A stretch of DNA of 64,000 nt from Balanoglossus misakiensis (Eukaryota > Hemichordata), in assembly GCA_040954595.2 (NCBI GenBank), contig CM082580.2:3658001-3722000 (forward strand), written 5' to 3'. Within the stretch, counting starts at the first letter, position 1. The number at the start of each line of letters is the position of its first letter. Below, one piece after another: positions 38,001 to 50,000 of the stretch. The position numbers and the translations under genes are program-made. The notes beneath the pieces were generated by a model. The model worked only from the letters and a program-made list of their open reading frames with translations. It did not search any database and was not told the origin of the DNA.

Positions 38001-41000
38001 TTACTTTGAGTGGAGTGGCAAAAGTAAAATTGGGCTTTTGAGTTAATTTGCTTTTGAGTTCATTAAAATGCAACTTTGAGCACTGTATTTTACACAATTT
38101 TCTTAGGTGGCAGGGGGACACCCCCTCCCACACCCACCTCCGCCACTTTTCTTGTTTTACAAATTCTAGCAACTATTGTATTGACTTGTCATTTTAATTT
38201 GTTCATAGATTTCTTAATTGCAACGATATACTATTAAGAAATTTAGAATTGAGGTGTGAGGAGCCTCATTCCCTTTATTGCATACAGTGTACATAGGATC
38301 ATGACAGCGCATGTTTTCGGCGTGGGGGTCATCATATTTTTGGGCCTGTCAAAGGGGGGGGGTCATCATTTTTTGGTCCTGGGTGAAGGGGGGGGTTCGG
38401 CCTGATTATGAAAACCGATGACACAAACTTGCCGCCCCCCCCCAGCCGCAAAAACTGAACGGTCCCTAAATCATTCTTTTAGCAACTGCAACGTCCCCTA
38501 CAACCTGCTTTGCAGCCACATTTGATAAGCTCTAGTACTGCCTTTGGTGCAGGGAGAGTAAGACATTTTACTGGATAAAACACGCCATTTGTCCGATTTC
38601 CACCCATTCTTTAGTTCCTGTTCATTCAGGCCAGACAAGTTGTCAGCCAGTTGCTGAAAGTCACGTTCACCCAAAGACACTCTTTCACGGCAAGATTGAC
38701 GAAGGTCATTTATCATTGCCAGATTGTTTACCAGTCGGTTGGTTGGGGTGCAAAATGTCAAAATAGCTATCGATCTGGAACGTAATACGCGTTTTACGGT
38801 GCTAAGAAACTAGCCAATATGTATCAGCCTCAAGAATATTTTATTCTTGAAAACTAAACTGAAAAAATACCAAGATTTAGTAATAAAACTGAGATGTAGT
38901 TCACAGACTTGTTTTATTTTCAGTAGTATTTTGAGCTTCAAAATGAGCCAAATTTGATATTGTTAATGTTTACCAAAATCAAGTTTTAGAAGTAAGGCAT
39001 AGTTCAAGGGCTTTTTACAGCACTATTACGCTATTGGCGGAAAATTTTGAAAATACTACTTTAAAATAGGCAATACTTCACAGGCTTTATTTACGACAGA
39101 ATTTAACTTTGAAATGAGTTCAACTAAATCTCGTTTTAATATCAAAAAACAAGTGTTGAACTAAAACGTACTTCAGAGTTTTTGCTTATTTATGTTTAAC
39201 AGAGTGCTTAGAATTTACAAAATACACGGACTGATGTCGGTGAGAATTTTCGTACAATGGTAAATATCTCAGACATTGATTGTGCTATGAAAGAATGAAA
39301 CAACTCTCAAGAAAAGTTCACATCTACACAGACTTTCACTAATTGCCCCGTGAAAGAGAAAAAAGAGTAACCCTAATATATTATACTATAACATAGCGCT
39401 GTAGTATATGCGACAACTGATACAAATGTAGGTAACTGATATGTTTACCCGATAAACCGTCTAATATTTGAGATTCCCAAAATGTGGAGGGGCCCCAAAA
39501 TTTGACCTCCTTCATTAATTGGTTTTCACAGTCTCTACCATAGCATTTCCAGAGGGGAGTACATGGTAACTTAAGGGACCGTTCAGTTTTTACGGCTGGG
39601 GCCGGCAAAATCCAGGGGGGGGGGGGTCACTTAAATTTTGATGTCCAAAAGGGGGGGGGTCATCTTTTTTTTGAAACGTTTAGGGGGGGTCACATACTTT
39701 TGCCACCGAACTTTTGCTTTTGAGTCCACAAATTGCAGTTTCGCGGCCTTTATTTTACAAAAATCTCTAATGTGGGAGGGGGACACACCCTCCCACACCC
39801 ACACCCTCCATTCTTTGCCACATTTCATTTATTGGCTGGTTTGTCTAGCGTTCCAGGGCAGACATCTTGTCACCCCACCCCAACGATGCTTACTTTGAGT
39901 GGAGTGGCAAAAGTAAAATTGGGCTTTTGAGTTAATTTGCTTTTGAGTTCATTAAAATGCAACTTTGAGCACTGTATTTTACACAATTTTCTTAGGTGGC
40001 AGGGGGACACCCCCTCCCACACCCACCTCCGCCACTTTTCTTGTTTTACAAATTCTAGCAAGTATTGTATTGACTTGTCATTTTAATTTGTTCATAGATT
40101 TCTTAATTGCAACGATATACTATTAAGAAATTTAGAATTGAGGTGTGAGGAGCCTCATTCCCTTTATTGCATACAGTGTACATAGGACCATGACAGCGCA
40201 TGTTTTCGGCGTGGGGGGTCATCATATTTTTGGGCCTGTCAAAGGGGGGGGGTCATCATTTTTTGGTCCTGGGTGAAGGGGGGGGGGGTTCGGCCTGATT
40301 CTGAAAACCGATGACACAAACTTGCCACCCCCCGCCCCAGCCGCAAAAACTGAACGGTCCCTAAATCATTCTTTTAGCAACTGCAACGTCCCTTACAACC
40401 TGCTTTGCAGCCACATTTAATAAGCTCTAGTACTGCCTTTGGTGCAGGGAGAGTAAGACATTTTACTGGATAAAACACGCCATTTGTCCGATTTCCACCC
40501 ATTCTTTAGTTCCTGTTCATTCAGGCCAGACAAGTTGTCAGCCAGTTGCTGAAAGTCACGTTCACCCAAAGACACTCTTTCACGGCAAGATTGACGAAGG
40601 TCATTTATCATTGCCAGATTGTTTACCAGTAAGTTGGTTGGGGTGCAAAATGTCCAAATAGCTATCGATCTGGAACGTACTACGCGGGTTACGGTGCTAA
40701 GAAACTAGCCAATATGTATCAGCCTCAAGAATATTTTATTCTTGAAAACTAAACTGAAACAATACCAAGATTTAGTAATAAAACTGAGATGCAGTTCACA
40801 GACTTGTTTTATTTTCAGTAGTATATTGAGCTTCAAAATGAGCCAAATTTGATATTGTTAATGTTTACCAAAATCAAGTTTTATAAGTAAGACATAGTTC
40901 AAGGGCTTTTTACAGCACTATTACGCTATTGGCGGAAAATTTTGAAAATACTACTTTAAAATAGACAATACTTCACAGGCTTTATTTACGACAGAATTTA

Positions 41001-44000
41001 ACTTTGAAATGAGTTCAACTAAATCTCGTTTTAATATAAAAAAACAAGTGTTGAACTAAAACGTACTTCACATTCTCGCCCCACCAGACTACGGATTTCT
41101 TTCGTTTCACTATCGAAATCACGTACTCTGGTTAAAATGGAGTACCGCGCTGGTATTTGAACATATTGGTAATGCATATTCATGAGATGACATCATTATA
41201 ATCTGGCCAATCTAAGAGGTGAAATGACCAGCACGACTGCTGCTACGTTTCTTTGCCGAAAGATCGTGGTTAGCGACTGGTAGCACATCGACTTTCCGCT
41301 GCTTGTTCTGGTACTCATAAATACGCCTTGCCCTTTTAATAAGTCAGATATTACATTCTTCTGGTGCAGATAAAGTGAATCGATTCCGAAGGCGTCGCAA
41401 ACTGCACGTTCTTCGCTCTCACTCAGACTCAGAGCACTGCCACTGGAAGCCGCCATGTTGTTTAGAATGAGATGTAATGAGATGCGTGAATGGGATGTAA
41501 CAAGCAATCTGATTGGTTGTTGGATGTACTATGAAAGCGCCTAGACCAAATACTGAATACATGGCCGTATTATACCACGGCCTTTTTGCGGGGAGCAGAG
41601 CGCTGCCGTAAAAGGGCCGTGGTTTGCGACGATGGTACTTCAGCGTTTTTGCTTATTTATGTTTAACAGAGTGCTTAGAATTTACAAAATACACGGACTG
41701 ATGTCGGTGAGAATTTTCGTACAATGGTAAATATCTCAGACATTGATTGTGCTATGAAAGAATGAAACAATTCTCAAAAAAGTTCACATCTACACAGACT
41801 TTCACTAATTGCCCCGTGAAAGAGAAAAAAGAGTAACCCTAATATATTATACTATAACATAGCACGGTAGTATATGCGACAACTGATACAAATGTAGGTA
41901 ACTGATATGTTTACCCAATAAACCGTCTAATATTTGAGATTCCCAAAATGTGGAGGGGCCCCAAAATTTGACCTCCTTCATTTTTGAGCAGTCCCCATAG
42001 AAGTTAAAAAAGAAATTGGAAGAAATCCTTTACAAATACACATGTCACACTATGAAGGTTAGATCTATGAACAAATATCTCCAGGGCTGCTAAAACTAAA
42101 GTGACCCCCCCCCCTCCTGCAAGTAAATGTGATTGAGGGGTCCAACAAAAAATTGATTTCCATCTTTTTGGGGGTGTTTATTCATCATTAAAACCAAAAT
42201 ATCAAACAAAACAAATAACTATTAGCAAAAATTGCGTCATGGACACGGTGGTCCCATTGAGGGATTACACAAGAAAAAGTCTACACTGGAGTACATGGCC
42301 ATATACAGACAGACAGACAGACAGACAGACACACACATAGCGAGAGATCAATGGGCAAGCACTGACTGACCCATAAGCTGCCAATGGCATATGTACTGTA
42401 CATACACTAAATGGAACAGCTGGCCTCTTTAAAACTTAGCCAGTTATGTAATCATTCAGGAATTTACTGTGTAAATCAATCACTGAGGGAACTTCCTGCC
42501 TAATTAAAACAACTCAATAAAGTAAATACACACCACTTTGCAAAGCAATCTGACCAGTAGTTCTTGAGTTACTGAGTTTTGACCAAATTCACATTTTCCA
42601 GCTAATTTGCATATTTTGGCGATGACACCTTCATTTGAACAAACTCCCATCTACAGCCAAGCTTGCATCTGCACACCAAATATCAAGGTGATACACGCAG
42701 CGGTTTTCAAGTTTTTGATGTGGACGGACATGCAGACATACATCCATACATCCATCCATCCATCCATCCATACATCCATCCGTACATACATACATACAGA
42801 CGCAACCGATCCCATAAGGTCCCATGGTAAATACCAATGGGACCTAAAAACTCCTACGAGAATACAAGAAATAGGTGAACAAATACATTTAAGATTGTCG
42901 AAATGGAGTGCCCCCCCCCCCCACAAAAGTATTAGAGAGGCCCTAAAATTTGCATGTGATTTTTTGTGACCAGGCTGGTCCCCATTTAAGTCAAAACAGG
43001 AAATTCTACGAAAATGGAGTAGATAGGTGAATAAATATCTTCGGGGAGGCCAAAACGAGGGTAACCCCCCAGAAAAACATGATGGAGGGGCCCTAAAAAT
43101 TGCACCCCATCATTTTCGGATAGTTGGGTCCCCATTGAAGCCAAAACAGCAAAAAAATCAATTTAGCACAAAAATCCTACGGGAATACACATCATACCAC
43201 ACTAAAGCTTGGTGCTCTGAGCGAAAAGTGAATACTCTCATCGAAAAGCTGGGTGCTCTGAGCGAAAAGTGAATACTCTCATCGAAAAGCTGGGTGCTAA
43301 TTTTGGCATGAATTACACTCCATACATTTGCAACATGAGTAAAAATTGTTTTGGTTCTGATTTGTAGTGAAAGTCTTCAATATTTCAAAATAATATTTAT
43401 AGAAAGCCGTCAGACATGCAAAATGTGTGAGCTGCTTTAGTCTTTCTAAAACACATTAAAAGCTTAAAACCAAAAAAAAGTGTTTCTTAATTGTCTCTTG
43501 TGTCGTTTTATCCATTATTTCACTGTGTAAAGTTGTTTCTGTTTAGCTTGAAACAGAATACCCACAGGTCGCACTCGGCCTGCGGCGGTTTGCTGTAACT
43601 TTGCATAAGATACTTCGCACCGGCGTCGGTAATTTAGACAGAGAAGGCGTGAACGCCTGATAGGAGTAGTGTTTTCTATGTACATTCATTTACATCAGGC
43701 TGATATTGTCTAATTGTAGGGGCCATTGTGAACCACGCGCAACTGACCTACTTGAAATTCAGGCAGCTGTAAAGTTTTCACGTGAGTTTGTGAACACCAT
43801 TTGTACAAAGACAAGTATGTATGACCACGAAGCAGTAAGCCTCGCTTTCAGCATTTTTGCCAAGAGTTGTAGGATCTTCACAGCTATGTACCCAGAAGGG
43901 AGTACTAGAAATGGACATGATGCAACCGACGAAAAACTGCGGGAAATTCATAACACGACCGTTGGCGTTCAACATATCGCATTTGAGTGGCTTAGAAAAG

Positions 44001-47000
44001 AACTTCCCCATTATTTGATGTACTACAGCAAGAGTGATTATCATACTACATGTATTCTGGAGTATAGCAGTGAATTACAGGTGGGTTTTTATATCTATAG
44101 TAAGGTGCTGGTTGTTCCCTGCTGTCTCTTGATGACTTTCAGGTGTCATGGATAAGAGCGTACAGAGAGATGGATTTCTTGATATTTTTACTTGAGAATT
44201 AAAATACTATATAATTATACATTTGGGGAAACATTACAGAAATGTGCAGTGTATATGTGTATTTTGCTGTCGCTACTAAGCACAACACAAATTCTATCAA
44301 GATTAGGGACCGTTTTTACGGCCGGGGGGGGGGGCGGCAAAATCCAGGGGGGGGGGGTCACTTAAATTTTGAAGTCCAAAAGGGGGTGTCATCTGTTTTT
44401 TTTTAAACGTTTAGGGGGTCACATACTTTTGCCACCGAACTTTTTGCTTTTGAGTTCATTAAAATGCAACTTTGCGCTACATATTTTACAAAATTTTCGC
44501 GGACACCCCCTCCCACACCCACCCCTCCATTCTTCGCCACATTGCATTTATTCGCTGGTTTGTCTAGTGTACCAGGGCATACTTCTTACCGCCCCACCCC
44601 CATGCTTACTTTGAGTGGAGTGGCAAAATTAAAATTTGTCCTCCCTAACATTGAGTTAATTTGCTTTTGAGTTCATTATAATGCAACTTTGAACACCGTA
44701 TTTTACAATTTTTTTCGCCCACCCCCGCCACTTTTCTTCTTTTACCAATTCTAGCAACTATTGTATTGACTTGTCATTTTAATTTGTTCATAGATTTCTT
44801 TATTGCAACGATATACTATTATATACTTCAATAATACTTTAAGAAATTTATAATTAAGGTGTGGGGAGCCTCATTCCCTTTATTGCATACAGTGTACATA
44901 CGATCAGGACGGCGAATGTTTTCGGCGTGGGGGGTCATCATATTTTTGGGTCTGTCAAAGGGGGGGGGTCATCATTTTTTGGTCCTGGGTGAAGGGGGGG
45001 GGGTCGGCCTGATTTTGAAAACCGATGACACAAACTTGCCGCCCTCTCCCGGCCGTACAAACTGAACGGTCCCTAAAGTAAGTGTTGTAAGTTCTTGTTG
45101 CAACCAAATAAATGAAGGCAATCAAATTTCATGTATCATTTTTAGTAACGTGTTCATGAGAACTAGTTCAATTATTTACATAATCATTTTCCAAACGGTG
45201 CATGCATATCTTTGGAAAATCACATTCCTTTATCTTTAGAATTAATTTTATCATTCGTTCCTCTTCTTCATACAGTGATACAATACAAACTCAGTAATGA
45301 AATCTCAAAAATGTGCAGTTAGAGCTTATGTCAATTACTACTACATTTAAATTTTTCGACAGCAAGAATGGGAATTGCACGGCCAGACGTGATGACAATT
45401 ACAAAAAAATGCCAATGCATTTTGTAACTCATTGTGTGTAAATTCTACAGGTATGGACAGAGTTTCTATCCGTGGAGTTCGCTTCGGAGGCATCAAATAA
45501 ATTTTGGCAAGAAAAGCTACTGCAGATGTTTTCAGGAAAACTGGATGAGGTTAGCATATGTTATTGAAAATGGGATGTTCTTAATCAAACCATATGCTAC
45601 GATTATGCAGCGAATACACAATAACTAGTTATAGTGACAAGTCATTCTCTTTTGACCTTTTGGTCAATTTTGTTTGATATGTACAGTTGTCTACGCAGTG
45701 TCATGACAACAATATGACGTTAAATAGGGGATGTGGGCACGCCAAAAATTCCATCCAAAATCACCAATGCACACTCACATAAAATGTTTCCATATTGGTG
45801 ATAAACGACCGAGCTGTACTATAGTGCGGGAGGAGAGGGAGTCATGTCTGTCTAAGGCTGTTGTCCTATCATGTATGGTCTTTCAGGCCAGGTTCGTTTG
45901 TCACCAATATGGGAAAAATATGTGTGTTGATTTTTTGGCGTGCCCACAGCCCCTACTTAACGACAGATTGATGTCATGACAGTTGTTTGACTTCATGAGA
46001 CATGTTTAAATAAATACTGGTCAACAACCTCAACTCTGCTTGTATAGACAGCTAGCTTAAACGTTCAATGAAATAGTCAAATGTATGTACTTAAAATATC
46101 AAGCAAGTTACAGACAGTGCGTGGAAATGCCCGAATTCACGCTGTTTTTACTAAAGCCGCAGCAGCTGCCAATTTTGATGTATTTTAATTATTTCTCTGT
46201 TACAGATATCCGAGGAGCAAAGAATTCATTTATTCTGTAGCACAGATCTGTCAGAATACCATCCCCGATTGTTTGAGGGCATTGGTTTGGCTGCGTTTTC
46301 AGCCATTGCGAACCTTTGCAAGGTAAATTTAGTCTCCTGATGAGTGAGTCCAGTGACTCACGAAACAACGTTGTAGCTAGAGATTATACCGCCTACCGTT
46401 TCTCCAGCTACCCTTACAATAAGCGCAGCATGACAGATAAGACAAGTGGCACTGTGAAGGCTTTGTCCTGGCGAATTTTGTTATTTTGGTTTCCTTATTA
46501 CTGACAACACAATGCGCTACAATGCTCTCAACTCGATGTGATTCTGTGAATAATGGCAGAAAGTATGTATGTATGTATGTATGTATGTATGTATGTATGT
46601 ATGTATGTATGTATGTATGTATGTATGTATGTATGTATGTATGTATGTATGTATGTATGTATGTGTGTGTGTGTGTATGTGTATGTATGTATGTATGTAT
46701 GTATGTATGTATGTATGTATGTATGTATGTATGTATGTATGTATGTATGTATGTATGTATGTATGTATGTATGTATGTATGTATGGTGGCGGAATGTTTA
46801 AGGTCGGCAATTTTGCATAGCGCTAGCGCTGTGTAACTGCTGCTACGAATTTTCAGCGATAAAAGAGGGTTGGGAAGTGTCTAAATTTAAGGTGTTACAT
46901 AACTATGCTTTGCTTCTTTGTCTGAACACACACATACACACATACATTTATAAAAACAGAAAGACAGACCGGCATATTAAATTGGTCAAGCACAAACTTA

Positions 47001-50000
47001 CAGCCAACCGTTTTTGTGGATAGGAACTCGTTAATAGCTTTACTACCCACATTACCGATATCTTCGAGTGTTTTCCCCATCAGAATATTGAATGTCGAGA
47101 CATGTGGCGTCAAAGAAAACTAATATTTTTAATTTGTTATAGCGAGGAGAAGGAGGACATCTCTTCGACACAATAAGTGGAGCCCACAGTACAAACAGGC
47201 GAAAACATCCTGACAAAGCGTATAGATATGGAGAACTTCTGTCAGATTTACTGAGTAAATCTTGGCCGAAGAATGAAAATGGTCGAGCTGCGCCAAACGA
47301 TCACGAAGTGTTACGTCATCTGTTGACGTGGCCGGCTTCGATTGGCTTTTTCAAAATGACAGGTTTGTAAATTTTATCTTAGAAATCAACAATCACATTA
47401 ATGGCTGATTTGGACAGTCGCAAACATGATGAAGTGTCTTCAAATTCGTATAACACGGGCACAAAATAATTTCGAAAAAAAGTAAGTAGGATAGACACAT
47501 GGTAGAATCGCCTTATTGCAATTTTGTATGCGGTATGAGTCCGTGCCGAATGATCCATTCATTGTGTAAACCATTCAACTCAACCGGTCCAGTGGTTTAA
47601 TAATCTTGATACCACAAAAACGACCTATGCTGTGTTTTGTGTCATGTTGTACCTTTCTATTTCCTGTAATACATAAATTCTCTCATTGTAGATGCAATTT
47701 GTTCTTTAAAACTTTAAGACAACGCCAAGCGTTTTTTTTCTCTATGAAAAAGAACTATTACTTACATTGAATTTAATTTAGATGCGCAATCGAGTCGCAG
47801 CGATGCTGTCGGCCATTGCTCACGTGCCAGAACATCTGGTGATGTCTTATTGTGCAATAAAGCCACAACTTACAGCTAATGTGCAACCTACCGGTCTTGT
47901 TGTTAATGTTAACAAAAACGGACACTCATGCACTTACTTAAGCATGTGTTAATCAATCTTAAAACGTACGCCCGTGCCCATTGGCTAGTTGCAAAATGAC
48001 ATGCGATGTTTGTTTGGGGAGCAAAGTTTGTTTTACAAAGGTAAAAGCTCGAAAAAAGAAGGATTTTCACATTATTGAGCCTGAGTTGCACTTCACTGTA
48101 GGCTGTCATGAGCATAGTTATTGGGCTATGAAAAACTGGAATTATTTTTTCAAAAGAGGCACATTCAATGTTTCGCTTCATAAACGAAACGGAAACTATA
48201 TTTTACGCGTGAATAAAGGTAATGAAACAAGCGACAGTCTGTTAAGTTTAACATGTTATGACGATAAGCGGTAAGAATTACAGAGACAATAATTACTAAG
48301 TGTTTTCAGTGCACACAGATGAGGATCTTGGTTATGGTGACATACTCAGTGGTGAAGCTCAAACTAGTTCTTCGTTGATCGAACGGTTGAAATCGGAGAT
48401 CTTCACTGGCGATATTTCTATTGGCGATATGCATTTGGTACTCGACAACCACCTACAGTTCATTGAGTTGTGTAAAATAACAGAGAAAGGAGATCAGGCG
48501 CACAACTCCAACATGGGGGAAGGCGATACAACTGAGACGATTTCATCAAGCCAGCTACTTATCAAAGTTCTCCATCACAGAAAAAATGAACGGGAGGAGT
48601 TTCAAAAGGAGAAACAGCTTGTAGCGTGTTTTGTTGGAAAGTGCAAATCAGTTGATCCAGGTTGGTATGTGCATAACCTGAGTTGGAACTGTTATGTCAA
48701 TTTGGTCAAGTGATTTAGTCGAGAGAAGAACATCAGTTTCATTTAATTAGTCTCTCTCGTTGTTTTAGGTTGCACTGCGTGTCTGGATAAAAAACTTGAA
48801 GCACCGATCGAAATTCTCAAGTGGAAAGATATGTGTGATCCTGTAACACTGGAGAATGGACACTCCAATCCTTGCATCACATACTTCCAGCTTCCTGAAT
48901 GCGTGAAGAAAATACTGGTGGCTCTTCACACAATTCACAATAGCTTCCTCTTTCACAAGCGATGGAACGACAAAAGCAAGAGTCTTCTTCAACAGAAAGG
49001 AAATCCCCACTTAACCATTGAGGATATGGCCACTAAAGTGTGGCCGTCTGCCTACCAATATGTCACAGCGTTGATTAGCAAGATGAAGAATGGCACCGTC
49101 ACTTTGGGACAGATTGACAAAGATTTTGCGGACTTCGAACATAACTACCAGGATATCCAGAAAGAGTTAGTGAAACTGAACGGAGACGCAGAGTGGATAC
49201 CAGAAAGACTACAGCAAATTAAGCAGTACTATGAAATGGACCGTCGACTGGTAGCAGTGGATACAATACTCAAAGTGAAAGACATGCTCAACTTGACAGG
49301 AAATTTCAAGGCTCTTGAAATTTTACTTTCCTTGGTTAGTGAAACACGACCGTCTCCGAGTTAATATGTATTGATCCATTGAGAATGTGTGTTTAGGTAG
49401 AATGCTCCTCGAAAACCAAAGTCGTAAACTTTCTCTTGTATTAACTGAAGACAATTTAAGATTACCCCGGTATTCTCTTTTATAATTGCGAATTAAAATT
49501 GGGGGTCACTGCGCAAAACTTTAAATGAGAGCAAAATTGTGTCAAATTCGAAATTTAAAATGGACGCCAATCTCTGTGTTAAGTCAATGGAGATTTGCAC
49601 GAAAACAAAACCATGAACACCCAGTTTTCTTCCTTATTTTCACATCGACCTCCATACACTTTAATATAACAAATAATTGAAATTTGTGGAGGCCTATCAT
49701 TTTTTAAATCCATTCCCGAGGCGCATACTACCTTCAATCAAACATGATCGAACTATTTTGTAATAATCGGATCTTGAACATAACCTCAAAATAGTTTAGA
49801 AATCACTATTTTACTTGGTTATTTTTGTAAAAACTGCAATTCTAATATTGTGTTCTGATAAACAAGCAATTTTCAAAAATGCCAATGCGGGTTCATAATG
49901 ATTTGTTGATTTTTATATTTCTGGATATCTTATATAATCACAAAATAGTTCCAGTTGTGTTAATACCAATTTGCTTCACTTTATTGCTTTCGTGTGCACC

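Larger units (their letters stand above)
39515..41980 (+). repeat. Tandem duplication within the 8.7-kb element, unit 2
   Basis: The second unit of the duplication starting at 37629. It is about 570 bp longer than unit 1 because of an insertion at 41071-41634, bounded by an 8-bp target duplication. Unit 1 preserves the empty site (gtacttca at about 39168-39175). Confidence 0.88.
34597..43324. mobile_element. 8.7-kb element with long inverted ends and 6-bp target duplication, filling RNF213-like intron 10
   Basis: The ends TATGGAGTGTAATTCATGCC and its inverse are flanked by CATTTG at 34591-34596 and 43325-43330. Subterminal sequence on both sides repeats a unit of the type CTTTTCGATGAGAG / GCACCCAG (34628-34737; inverted at 43205-43305). 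Farther in, G-rich units reading 'ggggtgcaatttttaggg' with runs of G (35745-36350) recur inverted near 42080-43110. The interior holds a tandem duplication and three nested G-rich MITEs. No transposase, polymerase or integrase frame is visible, so it is non-autonomous or decayed. A 6-bp duplication with long inverted ends is reminiscent of Polinton/Maverick or other large cut-and-paste elements, but the family is undetermined. Confidence 0.8.

Noticed and set aside
42607-42969. 120-residue frame over CATC/CATA repeats
   Set aside because: It is low-complexity translation of simple repeats inside the 8.7-kb element.
46486-46836. Open frames with Met-Tyr-Val-Cys or Thr-Tyr-Ile-His repeats
   Set aside because: They are direct translations of the GTAT microsatellite.
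47981-48274. 97-residue open frame in intron 14 (MASCKMTCDVCLGSKVCF...)
   Set aside because: Exons 14 and 15 join in phase 1 without it, it ends in a stop, and no family resemblance was recognised. It could still be a small unrelated gene or element fragment.
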